Positions 5,363-7,963 of a stretch of 7,963 nt of DNA are shown in pieces (position 1 is the first letter of the stretch; every line of letters starts with the position of its first letter). Origin of the DNA: an uncultured Clostridia bacterium (GTDB taxonomy: Bacteria; Bacillota; Clostridia; Christensenellales; CAG-138); NCBI GenBank assembly GCA_946183765.1, contig CAMHDC010000047.1:1-7963 (forward strand). The letters are read 5' to 3'. The position numbers were made by a program, and so were the translations under genes. The notes under the pieces were generated by a model. The model saw nothing but the letters and a program-made list of their open reading frames with translations. It searched no databases and was not told where the DNA came from.

Positions 5363-6613
5363 ATGGTATTAGCCATTCTGATCCTTTCCGCCCTCTCCCT
5401 GATCGCCCTCGTGATCCTGATCATCCTGTCGCTGCAGCAGCAGACGGCTGATCGATATGAGGACATCCTGGACAAGCTCTCCGATCAGCGGCGAGAGCTG
5501 AACGATGCGGTCCATTCTGCCCTCGGCGGCTTCGGTCAGCTCATGGACAATGGGCAGCGCAGCTTTGCCCGGCAGCAAAACGACAACCAGCGAAGCTTCC
5601 AGCAAAGCGTGGAGCTCCGGCTTGACGCCTTTGAGAAGGCCAATATGGAACGATTGGGGTCCTTTGAAAAGACCAACTCGGAACGGCTGGACGGCATTCG
5701 CACCACCATGGAAAAACGCCTGTCCTCTCTGCAGGAAGACAACAATAAGCGTCTGGATCAGATGCAGCAGGTGGTGGACGAAAAGCTCCAATCCACCCTG
5801 GAGAACCGGATCAGCAAAAGCTTTGAGATGGTCAGCAAGCAGCTGGAGGCCGTCTATAAAGGATTGGGCGAAATGCAGCAGGTGGCGGCGGGCGTTTCCG
5901 ATTTGAAGAAGGTTCTTTCCAATGTGAAGACCAGAGGCATTTTAGGCGAGATACAACTGGGCGCTATTTTGGAGGAGATCCTGTCTCCGGAGCAATACGA
6001 TACCAACGTCGCCACTCGTCCCGGAAGCGATGACAGAGTGGAATACGCCATAAAGCTCCCCGGTTCCGGCGACGCTCCCGTATACCTACCCATCGACGCC
6101 AAGTTCCCCGGCGACACCTATGCCGCTCTGATGGACGCCTACGATGCAGGCGATTCCGGTGCTATCGCCGCCGCAGCAGCAGCTCTCACCACCCGACTCA
6201 AACAAGAGGCAAAGGATGTATCTTCCAAGTACATCGCACCCCCTGCCACCACGGACTTTGCCATCCTCTTCCTGCCCTTCGAAGGGCTCTATGCGGAGGC
6301 GGTGAACCGGGGCATGGTGGAGGAATTGCAGAAGCGTTACAAGGTGAACCTGGCCGGGCCCTCCACCATGGCGGCGCTTCTGAACAGCCTGCAGATGGGC
6401 TTTCGTACCCTGGCCATCGAAAAGCGATCCAGCGAAGTTTGGGAGATCCTGCGATCCGTTCGCACCGAGTTCGACAAGTTCGGCGACGTGCTGGAAGCCT
6501 CCCAGAAACATCTGCAGCAGGTGTCCGGCGATCTCGATCAGCTGGTGGGCGTGCGGACACGGCAGATACAAAACAAGCTCAAAAACGTGGAAAAACTGGA
6601 GGACGGCCAATAA
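5363..6613 (+). CDS. rmuC: RmuC family DNA recombination-associated protein
   Basis: A 416-residue protein, near the usual length for Firmicute RmuC. An N-terminal transmembrane segment (2-23) is followed by a long coiled coil (about 30-185). The RmuC nuclease-like domain (about 188-390) comes next, with GILGEIQLGAILEEIL (192-207), the PD-(D/E)xK-like PIDAKFPGDTY (243-253) and FAILFLPFEGLYAEA (299-313). RmuC limits DNA inversions at short inverted repeats in E. coli and has been linked to phage defence; the biochemical activity is not well established. The coiled coil repeats with an exact 11-residue period (see findings). The start is supported by GGAGG 7 nt upstream. It is the second gene after the NAGPA gene, and its stop codon lies in the loop of the terminator hairpin. 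The functional link between the two genes is probably only shared transcription. Confidence 0.93.
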   Translation: MVLAILILSALSLIALVILIILSLQQQTADRYEDILDKLSDQRRELNDAVHSALGGFGQLMDNGQRSFARQQNDNQRSFQQSVELRLDAFEKANMERLGSFEKTNSERLDGIRTTMEKRLSSLQEDNNKRLDQMQQVVDEKLQSTLENRISKSFEMVSKQLEAVYKGLGEMQQVAAGVSDLKKVLSNVKTRGILGEIQLGAILEEILSPEQYDTNVATRPGSDDRVEYAIKLPGSGDAPVYLPIDAKFPGDTYAALMDAYDAGDSGAIAAAAAALTTRLKQEAKDVSSKYIAPPATTDFAILFLPFEGLYAEAVNRGMVEELQKRYKVNLAGPSTMAALLNSLQMGFRTLAIEKRSSEVWEILRSVRTEFDKFGDVLEASQKHLQQVSGDLDQLVGVRTRQIQNKLKNVEKLEDGQ

Positions 6614-6626
6614 GGCCGTCCTCTTT
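6599..6626. terminator. Bidirectional terminator between rmuC and the phosphoesterase gene
   Basis: A perfect 10-bp GC-rich stem (GAGGACGGCC and GGCCGTCCTC) with loop AATAA that contains the rmuC TAA stop. On the plus strand it is followed by TTT only. On the minus strand CAG and then five T (6595-6591) follow, so it should also end transcripts of the convergent phosphoesterase gene, whose stop is at 6641. Confidence 0.75.
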
Positions 6627-6640
6627 GGTCAGTCGCACAA

Positions 6641-7804
6641 TCATGCCCAGGGCATCCTTATGGTGAACGATTCGCTCTTTTCGTCCATCTCATAGCGCTT
6701 TTCTTTGTGGGTTGGATCGTCCAGCCAGTCATAATCGTCAAGATAAGGGGAATAGTTCACACAGCGGATCTCATGGTTCTCCTCGTCGAACTGCATTAGA
6801 CGCAGATAGCCGCCGCCGCCCTCCTTCCCCGCCGCCTGATAGTTCATCATGATCTCATAGACTGTGCGCTCCTTCACCCCGTCCCCGTCATCGTCGAAGG
6901 CGTCCTCCAGCGTGTAAAGCCCATACCGATGACCGCACAGGACCATATACACGTTGGGACACTTAGCCACCACCTGTTCCCGCAGCTGTTCGCCAGCTTC
7001 CGAAAGAGTGCCCTCCGTGGTAATGAAATCATGGAGGCACAGAATGCCTACCCGATCGGGGTGCTTTTGAAAGCTTTGCACCATGAACTGAACGGCTTTT
7101 TTATCGGGAGCATGGCTCATGTACACAAAGATATAGTTGCGCCCGCAGACGGTGACCAGATCGTAGTGGCCACGGTTGTTTTCAAAGCTCTCGCCATAAC
7201 ACGCCTGATGGCTGTACTGATTCTCGCCGAAGTATTTCCAATAGTTCGCATAACCGCCTTTGGCGGGATCCATATCATGGTTGCCGGCCAGGACGCCGTT
7301 GGGTATATCGTTCAGCAGATCCTGAGCCGCGCGGGCGACCTTCCAATTCTCCTCATTGTTGTTGATATGGACCAGGTCCCCCGTATGCACCACGTATACC
7401 AGCTTCATCGTCTCCGCCTTGTCCCGCAAAAAACGGGTCATGACCGGATAGATGTCGGGGATGCCGTTGGTCTGATAGTTGGCGTAATGCTGGGTGTCGG
7501 ACAACCAGGCCACGGTCTCTATCCCTTCCGCCACCGCGTATCGCTCCGCGGCAGGCGTTGATGTGGGAACGGTTGTAGGCTCCGGCGTGGGGAGCTCCGT
7601 GGCTTCGGGAACGAACAAGTTTTCGTTTGACGGATATGGCCAGGGCGTGTCCTGGGTTGCTGCAGACGGCGCCGGGGATGCGGCGGTGATCTCGATGCGC
7701 ACGCTCTCAGGCGTCACGGATGGCGAGTCCGCATCCTTTGATTCCCCCCAGCATCCCAAGAGGATCAGAAGAGACGTTATAAAGATGAGAGAACCTTTTT
7801 TCAT
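6641..7804 (-). CDS. Calcineurin-like metallophosphoesterase lipoprotein
   Basis: A 387-residue protein from ATG 7804. The N-terminus MKKGSLIFITSLLILLGC has a lipobox (L-L-G-C18), so it should be a lipoprotein on the outer face of the membrane. A Pro/Thr/Ser-rich tether spans about 42-85. The metallophosphoesterase core follows: D103-T-Q-H106 (motif I), G142-D-L-V-H146 (II), G174-N-H-D177 (III), H258-D259 (IV) and G291-H-R-Y294 (V). Motif I is DxQH rather than DxH, and motif V lacks the second His of GHxH; both deviations match an uncharacterised DTQ-type branch as far as I recall. D304-D-D-G-D-G309 resembles a Ca-binding loop. The substrate is unknown; a surface phosphodiester or nucleotide is plausible. 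An in-frame ATG at 7822 would add six residues (MWYHVS), but its AGGTG is only 1 nt away. The chosen start has no strong ribosome binding site either and rests on the signal peptide. No clear promoter was found. Confidence 0.87.
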   Translation of the reverse strand: MKKGSLIFITSLLILLGCWGESKDADSPSVTPESVRIEITAASPAPSAATQDTPWPYPSNENLFVPEATELPTPEPTTVPTSTPAAERYAVAEGIETVAWLSDTQHYANYQTNGIPDIYPVMTRFLRDKAETMKLVYVVHTGDLVHINNNEENWKVARAAQDLLNDIPNGVLAGNHDMDPAKGGYANYWKYFGENQYSHQACYGESFENNRGHYDLVTVCGRNYIFVYMSHAPDKKAVQFMVQSFQKHPDRVGILCLHDFITTEGTLSEAGEQLREQVVAKCPNVYMVLCGHRYGLYTLEDAFDDDGDGVKERTVYEIMMNYQAAGKEGGGGYLRLMQFDEENHEIRCVNYSPYLDDYDWLDDPTHKEKRYEMDEKSESFTIRMPWA

Positions 7805-7872
7805 GGAAACATGATACCACATGCACCTGGTTTTTCCAATCCTCGTTCACGGGATGTTAACAGAGAAAATGC

Positions 7873-7896
7873 GTTTGTGTTGCAGTTTGCACAAAC
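7873..7896. promoter_or_regulatory. Operator-like inverted repeat in the right-end divergent region
   Basis: GTTTGTG-N10-CACAAAC is a perfect 7-bp inverted repeat. Extending it outward adds two more pairs (TG/CA) after one mismatch. It is centred about 43 bp before the start predicted from the TATACT box at 7916 and also lies between the two divergent genes. It is the most regulatory-looking element of the 143-bp gap 7805-7947. The cognate regulator is unknown. Confidence 0.45.
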
Positions 7897-7915
7897 TCAC
7901 GCCGTATTTGTCCTC

Positions 7916-7921
7916 TATACT
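7916..7921 (+). promoter_or_regulatory. Probable -10 box of the right-edge gene
   Basis: TATACT, the same -10 hexamer as three other promoters in the window, lies 26 nt before the ATG at 7948. No recognisable -35 box lies 16-18 nt upstream (7893-7898 is AAACTC). The nearby inverted repeat could therefore be an activator site. Confidence 0.45.
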
Positions 7922-7947
7922 GAAGCCATCCCGAGAGGAAAGGAGGA

Positions 7948-7963
7948 ATGCTCACCGCATACA
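7948..7963 (+). CDS. Start of an unidentified gene, cut by window edge
   Basis: Only five full codons are visible (MLTAY), preceded by GAGAGGAAAGGAGG. The stretch nearest the ATG (AAAGGAGG) ends only 1 nt before it, while GAGAGG at 7933-7938 is 9 nt away, so the exact pairing is unclear. No other start codon occurs before the edge. A -10 box at a fitting distance supports a real gene. The product cannot be named. Confidence 0.45.

Noticed and set aside
6929..7561. A 210-codon open frame on the plus strand
   Set aside because: It is antisense to the core of the phosphoesterase gene, whose GD, GNHD and HD motifs are intact. The long frame is a by-product of GC-rich codon use.

Overview
The window looks like chromosomal DNA from an anaerobic, Gram-positive-type member of the Clostridia (Firmicutes). 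The reasons are strong AGGAGG-type ribosome binding sites before most genes, sigma-A style promoters with TATACT or TAGAAT -10 boxes, a clostridial [FeFe]-hydrogenase-type gene cluster, and envelope proteins with proline/threonine-rich tethers. The coding sequence is fairly GC-rich and the intergenic regions are AT-rich. A gut or rumen clostridial lineage is possible, but that is only a guess. No tRNA, rRNA, CRISPR array, transposase or phage gene is visible.

Positions 1-2282 hold the first four genes of a minus-strand operon behind a near-consensus promoter (TTGGCA-N17-TAGAAT). In transcription order they are a NuoE-type thioredoxin-like [2Fe-2S] protein, a small DRTGG-type protein, an RsbW/SpoIIAB-like HATPase, and a ferredoxin plus [FeFe]-hydrogenase-domain protein cut by the left edge. 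The last protein has Ala where catalytic hydrogenases carry the proton-relay Cys (SSACP instead of TSCCP), which marks it as a sensory, group C (HydS-like) type. The set reads as a hydrogen/redox-sensing and signalling module rather than a bulk hydrogenase. A perfect 14-bp palindrome sits just upstream of the -35 box.

Positions 2283-3300 hold the divergent AT-rich region, a membrane-anchored protein with two bacterial SH3 domains, and its intrinsic terminator. Positions 3299-4099 (minus) encode a TtcA-family tRNA thiolation enzyme. It is divergent from a plus-strand pair at 4265-6613: a membrane-anchored NAGPA-type phosphodiester glycosidase, then the DNA-recombination-associated protein RmuC. 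RmuC carries an unusually regular 11-residue coiled-coil repeat, and its stop codon lies in the loop of a bidirectional terminator.

Positions 6641-7804 (minus) encode a lipoprotein metallophosphoesterase. The right end (7805-7963) holds a divergent regulatory region with an operator-like inverted repeat, a -10 box and the first codons of a plus-strand gene. Three of the encoded proteins (SH3, NAGPA, phosphoesterase) share one layout: an N-terminal membrane anchor, a Pro/Thr-rich tether and an extracytoplasmic domain. This suggests a cell-surface theme on the right side of the window, with tRNA and DNA maintenance genes interspersed.
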